A DNA stretch of 64,000 nt. It comes from Chamaea fasciata (Eukaryota > Chordata > Aves > Passeriformes > Sylviidae). The stretch lies in NCBI GenBank assembly GCA_029207755.1, contig JARCOQ010000182.1, forward strand, positions 1 to 64,000. Direction: 5' to 3'. A program made the translations under genes and the position numbers. Positions 18,201-39,144 of the stretch are shown here, one piece after another (within the stretch, counting starts at the first letter, position 1; each line of letters begins with the position of its first letter). The notes beneath the pieces were generated by a model, which saw nothing but the letters and a program-made list of their open reading frames with translations, was not told where the DNA came from and did no database searches.

Positions 18201-18551
18201 CACTCTCAGCCAGTCAGAGCGGGTATCCGTACCCATTCAACCTCAGGATTCATTCCCCCAGCAGACTCGCAGATGTCACATTCCAGAAAGAGCCACCGGC
18301 TCCTGCTGCAGCACTCAGGGTCCGTTCAAATCCCTGGCCTGTGCCACAGCTCCCTGTGCCCTCTGTCATGCAAAGGGTGGCAGTCTCTGGTCCCAGACTC
18401 CCACCAGCCAGAGCTCAATCTGCAGCTGGCACTGCAGCTGCACAACCAGCTCCCTGCCCCAAATGGATTCCTCAGCAGCTGCTGGCCTCAGAGACTGCAC
18501 AGCCTCATCCTGCAAGAAGAGGGGCCTAAAGAAAGCAGCAGAGAGCAACCC

Positions 18552-19510
18552 TTCTTACAAGGGCAGGTCCTCAAAGGACAAGGGCAATGGCTTTACAGCG
18601 ACAGAGGGTAGCTTCGTATGAGATACTGGGAAGAAATTCTTGACTGTCAGGCTGCAGACATACTGGCACGGGTTGCCCAGAGCAGCTGCGGATGCCTGTT
18701 TTTCATGTAGGCAAAGTCAGCACAGAAGACACAGACACCAACTTCAGGAATAAATGCAACTTACTGTAATTCAAAACCGCAAAGAATGGGAAAAGGATAA
18801 GCTAAGCAATGCATCTAATCGTTACTGTAAAAGACTGCCTACAGTGATGAAGGGAGACACATCACAAGTTACCCTAATCCTTGACCATCATGCAGGTCTG
18901 CCCATCAACGGGGGGGGAAGCCAGTGTCAGTCACAGTGAAGGACTGGAGAACCACTGCCAGCAACTGGGAAATCCTGCAGGTGCCTTCCCCTCCAGGCAG
19001 TGAGGTTTCTGACTGGGCTGCGAGAGAGGCCCATCTTTATGCTGTTGAATAAACAAGCTACCAGAACTTCTAGTGCAGGATCATCTGGTTTTTTTCTCCT
19101 CTTGGGATGCTCCCCAGGCCTTGGAGGACTCCAGGAGGAACCAAGGAAGTTGTCTGTGATCCTACATCCCAAAAGAAGGCCAGATGTGGCCTTGTCCAGT
19201 TTCTGATTAGCGAAAGGCAAATCCACGTTTTGCCGATGAGCGGATCTCGACAACATTTGGTTGGAAGGTTCACGCAGAGGCCAACCTTTGATCAAGAGCT
19301 CTGGTTCCTGCCTCAGTCAGGTCCTGTTGATAAAGACTTTGTACTTCAATGTCCCATCCTCCCTCAAATTGTCCAACGACAGCTTCTGAGCCAGGCTCTG
19401 AGCAAACTTCTCCAGTACAAACTATCCATCCCTACCAATGGCAGGAAGTCAGAGCTATGTGATTTCCAAGGTCCCTTCCACCCCAAACCATTCCACGGCC
19501 CATGGATTCG
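18552..19510 (+). mobile_element. CR1 3' end, split (spacer C)
   Basis: Pieces at 18552-18698 and 19348-19510 with the common nested insertion between them. Confidence 0.7.
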
Positions 19511-19706
19511 GTGTTGCCCCTCCCCCAGTGGGCCCCGGTTGCACAGGCCCCCACAGCGCCCCAAACACGGAACCCAGCCCTCAGTGACATCAGCCCCGGG
19601 GCCGGGGCCACCACGGGCAGCGCGGCTGCTGCCGGGCACTGCGGCTGTGGCTGTGCTGCTGCACGGAGCCCTCAGTGCTTGCAGCTGACACGTGCCTCTG
19701 GCAGCC

Positions 19707-21939
<2,233 letters not shown>

Positions 21940-22106
21940 GCAGCAGGACAGGCAGGATCCAGGGCAGGCTGCAGTGCACCACAGCCCTTTCCTGCTGGGG
22001 CAATGCCTGCTGATCCAAAGGCAGCCTCAGTGTCAAAACCCTGCTCTGTCCCGCCCACATTTCTCTCCGGTGTGCAGGCAAACACTGGAGTTGATCTAAT
22101 TGTTGA

Positions 22107-22112
22107 AATAAA
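22107..22112 (+). terminator. Polyadenylation signal AATAAA, copy D
   Basis: Hexamer 168 nt past the stop of copy D. Confidence 0.75.
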
Positions 22113-25100
22113 GCTAGCTTTGTTCACAGGGAACCATCTTTTCGGTGTAATTCCAATTCCTGGGAAGGGCAACAAGTGCCACCTTCGGCACCTGCAGAAT
22201 GAGCCTGAGGCACAAAGGGACAGAGTGGCTCCAGAGAGCACCAGTGTGCCTGGTCAGAGAGGAGAGTGCCCTGAGCCACCATGGGCTGGAGGAACCCGGT
22301 ACACCAAGCCTAGGAAGGGGATAGGACAAAAGCAGACACCTTGGGGACAGTGCTCAAATGCCCGTGGGCTGATGATTTAGGGCCTGGTGTAGGCTTGGGC
22401 AAAGAGAACAGACCAGAGACAGTCCCAAGCATGACAAGGGAAGCTCCTGCCTCCTGAGTGGACTGCCAGTGATGGCTTGGGAGGGCTGACCTGAAACAGA
22501 GATTGGACAGAGATAAAAAAGGAAGTAGGTATTTCTTGAAAGGCCTCCAGAATCCACCTTGGCCAGGACAGGAGCCTGATCAGGGCTATCCACAAGTTGG
22601 ACAAATAATGGCCACAAAATGGCTGCCGGGTCACAAGATCTTAAGGTTTTATTAAGTTTTGGTCCATTTGCATATTGGGGTTTAATTGTCCAATTGCAGC
22701 TTCGGGTTGTGGGGTCTCATCCTTCTTGTTTTCTCTCTTCAGTCCGCTGTTGTTTATGCTGTTGGCCTGAAAGTTGTCCTTGGTCCTCAGCAGGAAAAGG
22801 ATTTGTTTGTCTACTTACTCTATGAAAAGAGCCTACTAGCACTTAATGCCAGGCTCAGAACTACACCCCTAAGCAGCACAGAATCTGAAACTAGGAAAGC
22901 TAAAGCTTAAGGCCCGTCACCAGTGCCCTAAGGCAGGGCCAGAGTTCACAGGTAGTAAAGGGGGACTGATGTGCTGGGCGGTCACACTTCACAGATACTC
23001 AAAGGAAGAGCTGGGCTCATTCTGGGGAGAGGAACCTGGCAGAAACAGTAGGAGAGCACACCGGGAATGCCATGGAAGGCCAAAGTGAGTGGGCCAACAG
23101 CAGCTGCAACACCGAGGCTGTTCACAGGCAGGGAGGGCCAAGCCTGGGAGCCATGGGGAAAAAATCCCTGGGCTTGGCTCCAAATTTGGGAGGAGACAAA
23201 GGCAGAGACAGGGAGGAGTCAAGGAAGATGAGGTTGCTGTGTAAGTCTGGCAAACGGAGAGAAGGAGCAGTCAAAGATCCAGCTGCACAGACACAAACTG
23301 CAGCTTGCCGTGCTTCCTTGTCTGAGTGCTGCACATAAGCACCACAGGATGGGCAAGAACCTTCTTATCTCGACTCACTAATTAACAAATCCTCTACAAA
23401 CTGTACAAATTTGCCCCAGAATTTATACTCTTTTCAATCAAACCTCAATATTTGGGGCGGTGGGACGGGCAAAGAAAAAAATGACAGCCTAATGCCACGG
23501 GGAAGACAGTTGTTGAAGGCAGTTGCTGTCTTTTCCAGGTGAAGGCAAGTGAACACTGACTTTCTAAATATACTGGAATGTTGCGGTGTGAAAATTATTA
23601 CTTTGCAACTTTACGTAGAATGGTTTGTTCCAGATTACCCCGTGTTCCAACCCCTTTGGTTTTTCCCTAGTTGTGGCTCCTGTCCATCTCCCTGCAACCC
23701 TGCCCAGACTCTGGTGGGGGGCTGGGGTGATTGGCAGAGCCTATGACTTCTCCGCCCTGTAGCGTGTATCAGATGCCCTGCGTACTGTCTTTTTGTCCTG
23801 GTAACTCCCACCCCCCATGGTATTGGTCCTGGGCTAATCCCTGCCCCTCTCCACACCCCTGGTACTTAAGGTCAAGGAGAGCCCAGAGAAGTCATTTTTC
23901 ACCTGGCCAGCTGGCAGCAATCAACCTATCTTGTCACCCACGTGAGAGTCTGCCTGTCTTCCACGCCGGAGCCACACTTCTACCTGAGGGCCAGGGCTCA
24001 CACAGCAAGAAGGAACCGGAGCTGTACCAATTAATGCGTGTTCAGGACCGAGCTAGCCGTTGCAGCTCTGAACGCCCGCATTAATGGAAGGCTTCAAAAT
24101 GCCTTGGGCTAGGTGTCACTCCGTCTGCTTCTGGATATTCTTCTTGGGTTCCAGGCAAATGGAGTCCTGTCTCACGGCATGTGGCATTCTTCCCTTTGTA
24201 TTAATCAAGGTGGGCTGTGCTGAGAGCAATCATCCCACATCTGTACTTGCCCCTGCCAGCCTGGCATAAGCTTCTTCAAATATTTACTGAAGTAAATTTC
24301 AGGGGCTGCCCGCTCACTAAAGACACTGAGTCCAAGAGTGTCACTCAGGGTTGGGGATGGTCATTACCCTGCCCAGAGGGGAGACAAGCTTCGAGCTGCC
24401 CCATCATCCTGGCACAACCTTAGTGTGCAAAATTCTGCTGCCCATTAAGAAGTTCTCCCAGTTCTCTACAACTTTGGCCACAGACACGTCCTCACCTAAA
24501 ACAGGGATATTTCCCACCACGTCAAACACCTTGGTGCATGTGAAGCCCTCTTCTGCGTGCCAAGAAGAGATTTCCACCCCCTTCTGTGTGTGCTCTGGCA
24601 CCCATTGTGCGGCATGAGGGACACAAGGTTCTCCCTGTGCCTGTCTGCAAAAGCCTTCAAGCAGAGACTCGAGCCCCTCTACCTCACAACTTACGGGGGC
24701 CTCCACAACTCCTCTGTGGCCACCTCACACCGCTCATGCTGCGCACACCTTCTCCACCCACTACCCACGACTTCACCGAATCTGCGGCAAATGCCACAGC
24801 AATAGAGAGGCTCAATTCCACGCTTATAATTTACACAGACTCTGCACATGGAATTATAACACTCCTCCCGTGGCTCCTTCCTGCTCTAAAGGTCCCAGGT
24901 GAACTCACCAGTAGCTGCTCTTCAGGACGGAGGCTCCAGCAGTACTGTCCTTAGGTCCCATCTGGGCTGCCAAAATGCTGAGGAATCTCCCCTGTGTGAC
25001 CATTCCAGAGGCACAGGTGACTCCAACAAGCTGATGGGTGACCCGTTTGATTCCCTACCCACACCACTCTCAGCCAGTCAGAGCGGGTATCCGTACCCAT

Positions 25101-25415
25101 TCAACCTCAGGATTCATTCCCCCAGCAGACTCGCAGATGTCACATTCCAGAAAGAGCCACCGGCTCCTGCTGCAGCACTCAGGGTCCGTTCAAATCCCTG
25201 GCCTGTGCCACAGCTCCCTGTGCCCTCTGTCATGCAAAGGGTGGCAGTCTCTGGTCCCAGACTCCCACCAGCCAGAGCTCAATCTGCAGCTGGCACTGCA
25301 GCTGCACAACCAGCTCCCTGCCCCAAATGGATTCCTCAGCAGCTGCTGGCCTCAGAGACTGCACAGCCTCATCCTGCAAGAAGAGGGGCCTAAAGAAAGC
25401 AGCAGAGAGCAGCCC

Positions 25416-26374
25416 TTCTTACAAGGGCAGGTCCTCAAAGGACAAGGGCAATGGCTTTACAGCGACAGAGGGTAGCTTCGTATGAGATACTGGGAAGAAA
25501 TTCTTGACTGTCAGGCTGCAGACATACTGGCACGGGTTGCCCAGAGCAGCTGCGGATGCCTGTTTTTCATGTAGGCAAAGTCAGCACAGAAGACACAGAC
25601 ACCAACTTCAGGAATAAATGCAACTTACTGTAATTCAAAACCGCAAAGAATGGGAAAAGGATAAGCTAAGCAATGCATCTAATCGTTACTGTAAAAGACT
25701 GCCTACAGTGATGAAGGGAGACACATCACAAGTTACCCTAATCCTTGACCATCATGCAGGTCTGCCCATCAACGGGGGGGGAAGCCAGTGTCAGTCACAG
25801 TGAAGGACTGGAGAACCACTGCCAGCAACTGGGAAACCCTGCAGGTGCCTTCCCCTCCAGGCAGTGAGGTTTCTGACTGGGCTGCGAGAGAGGCCCATCT
25901 TTATGCTGTTGAATAAACAAGCTACCAGGACTTCTAGTGCAGGATCATCTGGTTTTTTTCTCCTCTTGGGATGCTCCCCAGGCCTTGGAGGACTCCAGGA
26001 GGAACCAAGGAAGTTGTCTGTGATCCTACATCCCAAAAGAAGGCCAGATGTGGCCTTGTCCAGTTTCTGATTAGCGAAAGGCAAATCCACGTTTTGCCGA
26101 TGAGCGGATCTCGACAACATTTGGTTGGAAGGTTCACGCAGAGGCCAACCTTTGATCAAGAGCTCTGGTTCCTGCCTCAGTCAGGTCCTGTTGATAAAGA
26201 CTTTGTACTTCAATGTCCCATCCTCCCTCAAATTGTCCAACGACAGCTTCTGAGCCAGGCTCTGAGCAAACTTCTCCAGTACAAACTATCCATCCCTACC
26301 AATGGCAGGAAGTCGGAGCTATGTGATTTCCAAGGTCCTTTCCACCCCAAACCATTCCACGGCCCATGGATTCG
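25416..26374 (+). mobile_element. CR1 3' end, split (spacer D)
   Basis: Pieces at 25416-25562 and 26212-26374. The tail piece has one private T in the otherwise conserved 'aaggtccctt' motif. Confidence 0.7.
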
Positions 26375-26570
26375 GTGTTGCCCCTCCCCCAGTGGGCCCC
26401 GGTTGCACAGGCCCCCACAGCGCCCCAAACACGGAACCCAGCCCTCAGTGACATCAGCCCCGGGGCCGGGGCCACCACGGGCAGCGCGGCTGCTGCCGGG
26501 CACTGCGGCTGTGGCTGTGCTGCTGCACGGAGCCCTCAGTGCTTGCAGCTGACACGTGCCTCTGGCAGCC

Positions 26571-28806
<2,236 letters not shown>

Positions 28807-28973
28807 GCAGCAGGACAGGCAGGATCCAGGGCAGGCTGCAGTGCACCACAGCCCTTTCCTGCTGGGGCAATGCCTGCTGATCCAAAGGCAGCCTCAGTGT
28901 CAAAACCCTGCTCTGTCCCGCCCACATTTCTCTCCGGTGTGCAGGCAAACACTGGAGTTGATCTAATTGTTGA

Positions 28974-28979
28974 AATAAA
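28974..28979 (+). terminator. Polyadenylation signal AATAAA, copy E
   Basis: Hexamer 168 nt past the stop of copy E. Confidence 0.75.
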
Positions 28980-31900
28980 GCTAGCTTTGTTCACAGGGAA
29001 CCATCTTTTCGGTGTAATTCCAATTCCTGGGAAGGGCAACAAGTGCCACCTTCGGCACCTGCAGAATGAGCCTGAGGCACAAAGGGACAGAGTGGCTCCA
29101 GAGAGCACCAGTGTGCCTGGTCAGAGAGGAGAGTGCCCTGAGCCACCATGGGCTGGAGGAACCCGGTACACCAAGCCTAGGAAGGGGATAGGACAAAAGC
29201 AGACACCTTGGGGACAGTGCTCAAATGCCCGTGGGCTGATGATTTAGGGCCTGGTGTAGGCTTGGGCAAAGAGAACAGACCAGAGACAGTCCCAAGCATG
29301 ACAAGGGAAGCTCCTGCCTCCTGAGTGGACTGCCAGTGATGGCTTGGGAGGGCTGACCTGAAACAGAGATTGGACAGAGATAAAAAAGGAAGTAGGTATT
29401 TCTTGAAAGGCCTCCAGAATCCACCTTGGCCAGGACAGGAGCCTGATCAGGGCTATCCACAAGTTGGACAAATAATGGCCACAAAATGGCTGCCGGGTCA
29501 CAAGATCTTAAGGTTTTATTAAGTTTTGGTCCATTTGCATATTGGGGTTTAATTGTCCAATTGCAGCTTCGGGTTGTGGGGTCTCATCCTTCTTGTTTTC
29601 TCTCTTCAGTCCGCTGTTGTTTATGCTGTTGGCCTGAAAGTTGTCCTTGGTCCTCAGCAGGAAAAGGATTTGTTTGTCTACTTACTCTATGAAAAGAGCC
29701 TACTAGCACTTAATGCCAGGCTCAGAACTACACCCCTAAGCAGCACAGAATCTGAAACTAGGAAAGCTAAAGCTTAAGGCCCGTCACCAGTGCCCTAAGG
29801 CAGAGCCAGAGTTCACAGGTAGTAAAGGGGGACTGATGTGCTGGGCGGTCACACTTCACAGATACTCAAAGGAAGAGCTGGGCTCATTCTGGGGAGAGGA
29901 ACCTGGCAGAAACAGTAGGAGAGCACACCGGGAATGCCATGGAAGGCCAAAGTGAGTGGGCCAACAGCAGCTGCAACACCGAGGCTGTTCACAGGCAGGG
30001 AGGGCCAAGCCTGGGAGCCATGGGGAAAAGATCCCTGGGCTTGGCTCCAAATTTGGGAGGAGACAAAGGCAGAGACAGGGAGGAGTCAAGGAAGATGAGG
30101 TTGCTGTGTAAGTCTGGCAAACGGAGAGAAGGAGCAGTCAAAGATCCAGCTGCACAGATACAAACTGCAGCTTGCCGTGCTTCCTTGTCTGAGTGCTGCA
30201 CATAAGCACCACAGGATGGGCAAGAACCTTCTTATCTCGACTCACTAATTAACAAATCCTCTACAAACTGTACAAATTTGCCCCAGAATTTATACTCTTT
30301 TCAATCAAACCTCAATATTTGGGGCGGTGGGACGGGCAAAGAAAAAAATGACAGCCTAATGCCACGGGGAAGACAGTTGTTGAAGGCAGTTGCTGTCTTT
30401 TCCAGGTGAAGGCAAGTGAACACTGACTTTCTAAATATACTGGAATGTTGCGGTGTGAAAATTATTACTTTGCAACTTTACGTAGAATGGTTTGTTCCAG
30501 ATTACCCCGTGTTCCAACCCCTTTGGTTTTTCCCTAGTTGTGGCTCCTGTCCATCTCCCTGCAACCCTGCCCAGACTCTGGTGGGGGGCTGGGGTGATTG
30601 GCAGAGCCTATGACTTCTCCGCCCTGTAGCGTGTATCAGATGCCCTGCGTACTGTCTTTTTGTCCTGGTAACTCCCACCCCCCATGGTATTGGTCCTGGG
30701 CTAATCCCTGCCCCTCTCCACACCCCTGGTACTTAAGGTCAAGGAGAGCCCAGAGAAGTCATTTTTCACCTGGCCAGCTGGCAGCAATCAACCTATCTTG
30801 TCACCCACGTGAGAGTCTGCCTGTCTTCCACGCCGGAGCCACACTTCTACCTGAGGGCCAGGGCTCACACAGCAAGAAGGAACCGGAGCTGTACCAATTA
30901 ATGCGTGTTCAGGACCGAGCTAGCCGTTGCAGCTCTGAACGCCCGCATTAATGGAAGGCTTCAAAATGCCTTGGGCTAGGTGTCACTCCGTCTGCTTCTG
31001 GATATTCTTCTTGGGTTCCAGGCAAATGGAGTCCTGTCTCACGGCATGTGGCATTCTTCCCTTTGTATTAATCAAGGTGGGCTGTGCTGAGAGCAATCAT
31101 CCCACATCTGTACTTGCCCCTGCCAGCCTGGCATAAGCTTCTTCAAATATTTACTGAAGTAAATTTCAGGGGCTGCCCGCTCACTAAAGACACTGAGTCC
31201 AAGAGTGTCACTCAGGGTTGGGGATGGTCATTACCCTGCCCAGAGGGGAGACAAGCTTCGAGCTGCCCCATCATCCTGGCACAACCTTAGTGTGCAAAAT
31301 TCTGCTGCCCATTAAGAAGTTCTCCCAGTTCTCTACAACTTTGGCCACAGACACGTCCTCACCTAAAACAGGGATATTTCCCACCACGTCAAACACCTTG
31401 GTGCATGTGAAGCCCTCTTCTGCGTGCCAAGAAGAGATTTCCACCCCCTTCTGTGTGTGCTCTGGCACCCATTGTGCGGCATGAGGGACACAAGGTTCTC
31501 CCTGTGCCTGTGTGCAAAAGCCTTCAAGCAGAGACTCGAGCCCCTCTACCTCACAACTTACGGGGGCCTCCACAACTCCTCTGTGGCCACCTCACACCGC
31601 TCATGCTGCGCACACCTTCTCCACCCACTACCCACGACTTCACCGAATCTGCGGCAAATGCCACAGCAATAGAGAGGCTCAATTCCACGCTTATAATTTA
31701 CACAGACTCTGCACATGGAATTATAACACTCCTCCCGTGGCTCCTTCCTGCTCTAAAGGTCCCAGGTGAACTCACCAGTAGCTGCTCTTCAGGACGGAGG
31801 CTCCAGCAGTACTGTCCTTAGGTCCCATCTGGGCTGCCAAAATGCTGAGGAATCTCCCCTGTGTGACCATTCCAGAGGCACAGGTGACTCCAACAAGCTG

Positions 31901-32282
31901 ATGGGTGACCCGTTTGATTCCCTACCCACACCACTCTCAGCCAGTCAGAGCGGGTATCCGTACCCATTCAACCTCAGGATTCATTCCCCCAGCAGACTCG
32001 CAGATGTCACATTCCAGAAAGAGCCACCGGCTCCTGCTGCAGCACTCAGGGTCCGTTCAAATCCCTGGCCTGTGCCACAGCTCCCTGTGCCCTCTGTCAT
32101 GCAAAGGGTGGCAGTCTCTGGTCCCAGACTCCCACCAGCCAGAGCTCAATCTGCAGCTGGCACTGCAGCTGCACAACCAGCTCCCTGCCCCAAATGGATT
32201 CCTCAGCAGCTGCTGGCCTCAGAGACTGCACAGCCTCATCCTGCAAGAAGAGGGGCCTAAAGAAAGCAGCAGAGAGCAGCCC

Positions 32283-33241
32283 TTCTTACAAGGGCAGGTC
32301 CTCAAAGGACAAGGGCAATGGCTTTACAGCGACAGAGGGTAGCTTCGTATGAGATACTGGGAAGAAATTCTTGACTGTCAGGCTGCAGACATACTGGCAC
32401 GGGTTGCCCAGAGCAGCTGCGGATGCCTGTTTTTCATGTAGGCAAAGTCAGCACAGAAGACACAGACACCAACTTCAGGAATAAATGCAACTTACTGTAA
32501 TTCAAAACCGCAAAGAATGGGAAAAGGATAAGCTAAGCAATGCATCTAATCGTTACTGTAAAAGACTGCCTACAGTGATGAAGGGAGACACATCACAAGT
32601 TACCCTAATCCTTGACCATCATGCAGGTCTGCCCATCAACGGGGGGGGAAGCCAGTGTCAGTCACAGTGAAGGACTGGAGAACCACTGCCAGCAACTGGG
32701 AAACCCTGCAGGTGCCTTCCCCTCCAGGCAGTGAGGTTTCTGACTGGGCTGCGAGAGAGGCCCATCTTTATGCTGTTGAATAAACAAGCTACCAGGACTT
32801 CTAGTGCAGGATCATCTGGTTTTTTTCTCCTCTTGGGATGCTCCCCAGGCCTTGGAGGACTCCAGGAGGAACCAAGGAAGTTGTCTGTGATCCTACATCC
32901 CAAAAGAAGGCCAGATGTGGCCTTGTCCAGTTTCTGATTAGCGAAAGGCAAATCCACGTTTTGCCGATGAGCGGATCTCGACAACATTTGGTTGGAAGGT
33001 TCACGCAGAGGCCAACCTTTGATCAAGAGCTCTGGTTCCTGCCTCAGTCAGGTCCTGTTGATAAAGACTTTGTACTTCAATGTCCCATCCTCCCTCAAAT
33101 TGTCCAACGACAGCTTCTGAGCCAGGCTCTGAGCAAACTTCTCCAGTACAAACTATCCATCCCTACCAATGGCAGGAAGTCGGAGCTATGTGATTTCCAA
33201 GGTCCCTTCCACCCCAAACCATTCCACGGCCCATGGATTCG
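32283..33241 (+). mobile_element. CR1 3' end, split (spacer E)
   Basis: Pieces at 32283-32429 and 33079-33241. Confidence 0.7.
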
Positions 33242-33437
33242 GTGTTGCCCCTCCCCCAGTGGGCCCCGGTTGCACAGGCCCCCACAGCGCCCCAAACACG
33301 GAACCCAGCCCTCAGTGACATCAGCCCCGGGGCCGGGGCCACCACGGGCAGCGCGGCTGCTGCCGGGCACTGCGGCTGTGGCTGTGCTGCTGCACGGAGC
33401 CCTCAGTGCTTGCAGCTGACACGTGCCTCTGGCAGCC

Positions 33438-35668
<2,231 letters not shown>

Positions 35669-35835
35669 GCAGCAGGACAGGCAGGATCCAGGGCAGGCTG
35701 CAGTGCACCACAGCCCTTTCCTGCTGGGGCAATGCCTGCTGATCCAAAGGCAGCCTCAGTGTCAAAACCCTGCTCTGTCCCGCCCACATTTCTCTCCGGT
35801 GTGCAGGCAAACACTGGAGTTGATCTAATTGTTGA

Positions 35836-35841
35836 AATAAA
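35836..35841 (+). terminator. Polyadenylation signal AATAAA, copy F
   Basis: Hexamer 168 nt past the stop of copy F. Confidence 0.75.
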
Positions 35842-38800
35842 GCTAGCTTTGTTCACAGGGAACCATCTTTTCGGTGTAATTCCAATTCCTGGGAAGGGCA
35901 ACAAGTGCCACCTTCGGCACCTGCAGAATGAGCCTGAGGCACAAAGGGACAGAGTGGCTCCAGAGAGCACCAGTGTGCCTGGTCAGAGAGGAGAGTGCCC
36001 TGAGCCACCATGGGCTGGAGGAACCCGGTACACCAAGCCTAGGAAGGGGATAGGACAAAAGCAGACACCTTGGGGACAGTGCTCAAATGCCCGTGGGCTG
36101 ATGATTTAGGGCCTGGTGTAGGCTTGGGCAAAGAGAACAGACCAGAGACAGTCCCAAGCATGACAAGGGAAGCTCCTGCCTCCTGAGTGGACTGCCAGTG
36201 ATGGCTTGGGAGGGCTGACCTGAAACAGAGATTGGACAGAGATAAAAAAGGAAGTAGGTATTTCTTGAAAGGCCTCCAGAATCCACCTTGGCCAGGACAG
36301 GAGCCTGATCAGGGCTATCCACAAGTTGGACAAATAATGGCCACAAAATGGCTGCCGGGTCACAAGATCTTAAGGTTTTATTAAGTTTTGGTCCATTTGC
36401 ATATTGGGGTTTAATTGTCCAATTGCAGCTTCGGGTTGTGGGGTCTCATCCTTCTTGTTTTCTCTCTTCAGTCCGCTGTTGTTTATGCTGTTGGCCTGAA
36501 AGTTGTCCTTGGTCCTCAGCAGGAAAAGGATTTGTTTGTCTACTTACTCTATGAAAAGAGCCTACTAGCACTTAATGCGAGGCTCAGAACTACACCCCTA
36601 AGCAGCACAGAATCTGAAACTAGGAAAGCTAAAGCTTAAGGCCCGTCACCAGTGCCCTAAGGCAGAGCCAGAGTTCACAGGTAGTAAAGGGGGACTGATG
36701 TGCTGGGCGGTCACACTTCACAGATACTCAAAGGAAGAGCTGGGCTCATTCTGGGGAGAGGAACCTGGCAGAAACAGTAGGAGAGCACACCGGGAATGCC
36801 ATGGAAGGCCAAAGTGAGTGGGCCAACAGCAGCTGCAACACCGAGGCTGTTCACAGGCAGGGAGGGCCAAGCCTGGGAGCCATGGGAAAAAGATCCCTGG
36901 GCTTGGCTCCAAATTTGGGAGGAGACAAAGGCAGAGACAGGGAGGAGTCAAGGAAGATGAGGTTGCTGTGTAAGTCTGGCAAACGGAGAGAAGGAGCAGT
37001 CAAAGATCCAGCTGCACAGACACAAACTGCAGCTTGCCGTGCTTCCTTGTCTGAGTGCTGCACATAAGCACCACAGGATGGGCAAGAACCTTCTTATCTC
37101 GACTCACTAATTAACAAATCCTCTACAAACTGTACAAATTTGCCCCAGAATTTATACTCTTTTCAATCAAACCTCAATATTTGGGGCGGTGGGACGGGCA
37201 AAGAAAAAAATGACAGCCTCATGCCACGGGGAAGACAGTTGTTGAAGGCAGTTGCTGTCTTTTCCAGGTGAAGGCAAGTGAACACTGACTTTCTAAATAT
37301 ACTGGAATGTTGCGGTGTGAAAATTATTACTTTGCAACTTTACGTAGAATGGTTTGTTCCAGATTACCCCGTGTTCCAACCCCTTTGGTTTTTCCCTAGT
37401 TGTGGCTCCTGTCCATCTCCCTGCAACCCTGCCCAGACTCTGGTGGGGGGCTGGGGTGATTGGCAGAGCCTATGACTTCTCCGCCCTGTAGCGTGTATCA
37501 GATGCCCTGCGTACTGTCTTTTTGTCCTGGTAACTCCCACCCCCCATGGTATTGGTCCTGGGCTAATCCCTGCCCCTCTCCACACCCCTGGTACTTAAGG
37601 TCAAGGAGAGCCCAGAGAAGTCATTTTTCACCTGGCCAGCTGGCAGCAATCAACCTATCTTGTCACCCACGTGAGAGTCTGCCTGTCTTCCACGCCGGAG
37701 CCACACTTCTACCTGAGGGCCAGGGCTCACACAGCAAGAAGGAACCGGAGCTGTACCAATTAATGCGTGTTCAGGACCGAGCTAGCCGTTGCAGCTCTGA
37801 ACGCCCGCATTAATGGAAGGCTTCAAAATGCCTTGGGCTAGGTGTCACTCCGTCTGCTTCTGGATATTCTTCTTGGGTTCCAGGCAAATGGAGTCCTGTC
37901 TCACGGCATGTGGCATTCTTCCCTTTGTATTAATCAAGGTGGGCTGTGCTGAGAGCAATCATCCCACATCTGTACTTGCCCCTGCCAGCCTGGCATAAGC
38001 TTCTTCAAATATTTACTGAAGTAAATTTCAGGGGCTGCCCGCTCACTAAAGACACTGAGTCCAAGAGTGTCACTCAGGGTTGGGGATGGTCATTACCCTG
38101 CCCAGAGGGGAGACAAGCTTCGAGCTGCCCCATCATCCTGGCACAACCTTAGTGTGCAAAATTCTGCTGCCCATTAAGAAGTTCTCCCAGTTCTCTACAA
38201 CTTTGGCCACAGACACGTCCTCACCTAAAACAGGGATATTTCCCACCACGTCAAACACCTTGGTGCATGTGAAGCCCTCTTCTGCGTGCCAAGAAGAGAT
38301 TTCCACCCCCTTCTGTGTGTGCTCTGGCACCCATTGTGCGGCATGAGGGACACAAGGTTCTCCCTGTGCCTGTCTGCAAAAGCCTTCAAGCAGAGACTCG
38401 AGCCCCTCTACCTCACAACTTACGGGGGCCTCCACAACTCCTCTGTGGCCACCTCACACCGCTCATGCTGCGCACACCTTCTCCACCCACTACCCACGAC
38501 TTCACCGAATCTGCGGCAAATGCCACAGCAATAGAGAGGCTCAATTCCACGCTTATAATTTACACAGACTCTGCACATGGAATTATAACACTCCTCCCGT
38601 GGCTCCTTCCTGCTCTAAAGGTCCCAGGTGAACTCACCAGTAGCTGCTCTTCAGGACGGAGGCTCCAGCAGTACTGTCCTTAGGTCCCATCTGGGCTGCC
38701 AAAATGCTGAGGAATCTCCCCTGTGTGACCATTCCAGAGGCACAGGTGACTCCAACAAGCTGATGGGTGACCCGTTTGATTCCCTACCCACACCACTCTC

Positions 38801-39144
38801 AGCCAGTCAGAGCGGGTATCCGTACCCATTCAACCTCAGGATTCATTCCCCCAGCAGACTCGCAGATGTCACATTCCAGAAAGAGCCACCGGCTCCTGCT
38901 GCAGCACTCAGGGTCCGTTCAAATCCCTGGCCTGTGCCACAGCTCCCTGTGCCCTCTGTCATGCAAAGGGTGGCAGTCTCTGGTCCCAGACTCCCACCAG
39001 CCAGAGCTCAATCTGCAGCTGGCACTGCAGCTGCACAACCAGCTCCCTGCCCCAAATGGATTCCTCAGCAGCTGCTGGCCTCAGAGACTGCACAGCCTCA
39101 TCCTGCAAGAAGAGGGGCCTAAAGAAAGCAGCAGAGAGCAGCCC

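Larger units (their letters stand above)
15076..19706. other. Spacer C: no convincing gene
   Basis: 4,631 bp. Carries the proximal haplotype (cgcccgcagtaatgg, ccttactgtgc, cttaaggacgg, gaaatcctgcagg) but has ggcaaacggagag near 16387, the distal state, so it looks recombinant between the two spacer types. Private change: ctgagctgcc instead of ctgggctgcc at about 18100, inside the PBS-like site. Confidence 0.8.
21940..26570. other. Spacer D: no convincing gene; first with the distal haplotype
   Basis: 4,631 bp. From here on the spacers carry cgcccgcattaatgg, ccttagtgtgc, aaaacaggg/tttcccacc, cttcaggacgg, gaaaccctgcagg and ccaggac. D also has ggggaaaaaatccc (23155) and gcctgtctgc (24641), both shared with G. 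Private change: ggtcctttcc near 26335, within the CR1 tail. Confidence 0.8.
28807..33437. other. Spacer E: no convincing gene
   Basis: 4,631 bp, distal haplotype. Distinguishing states: ggcagagcc near 29801, gcacagatac near 30154 (shared with H and I) and gtgtgcaaaag near 31510 (shared with A-C, H and I), combined with aagaagagat near 31432 (shared with D, F and G). Confidence 0.8.
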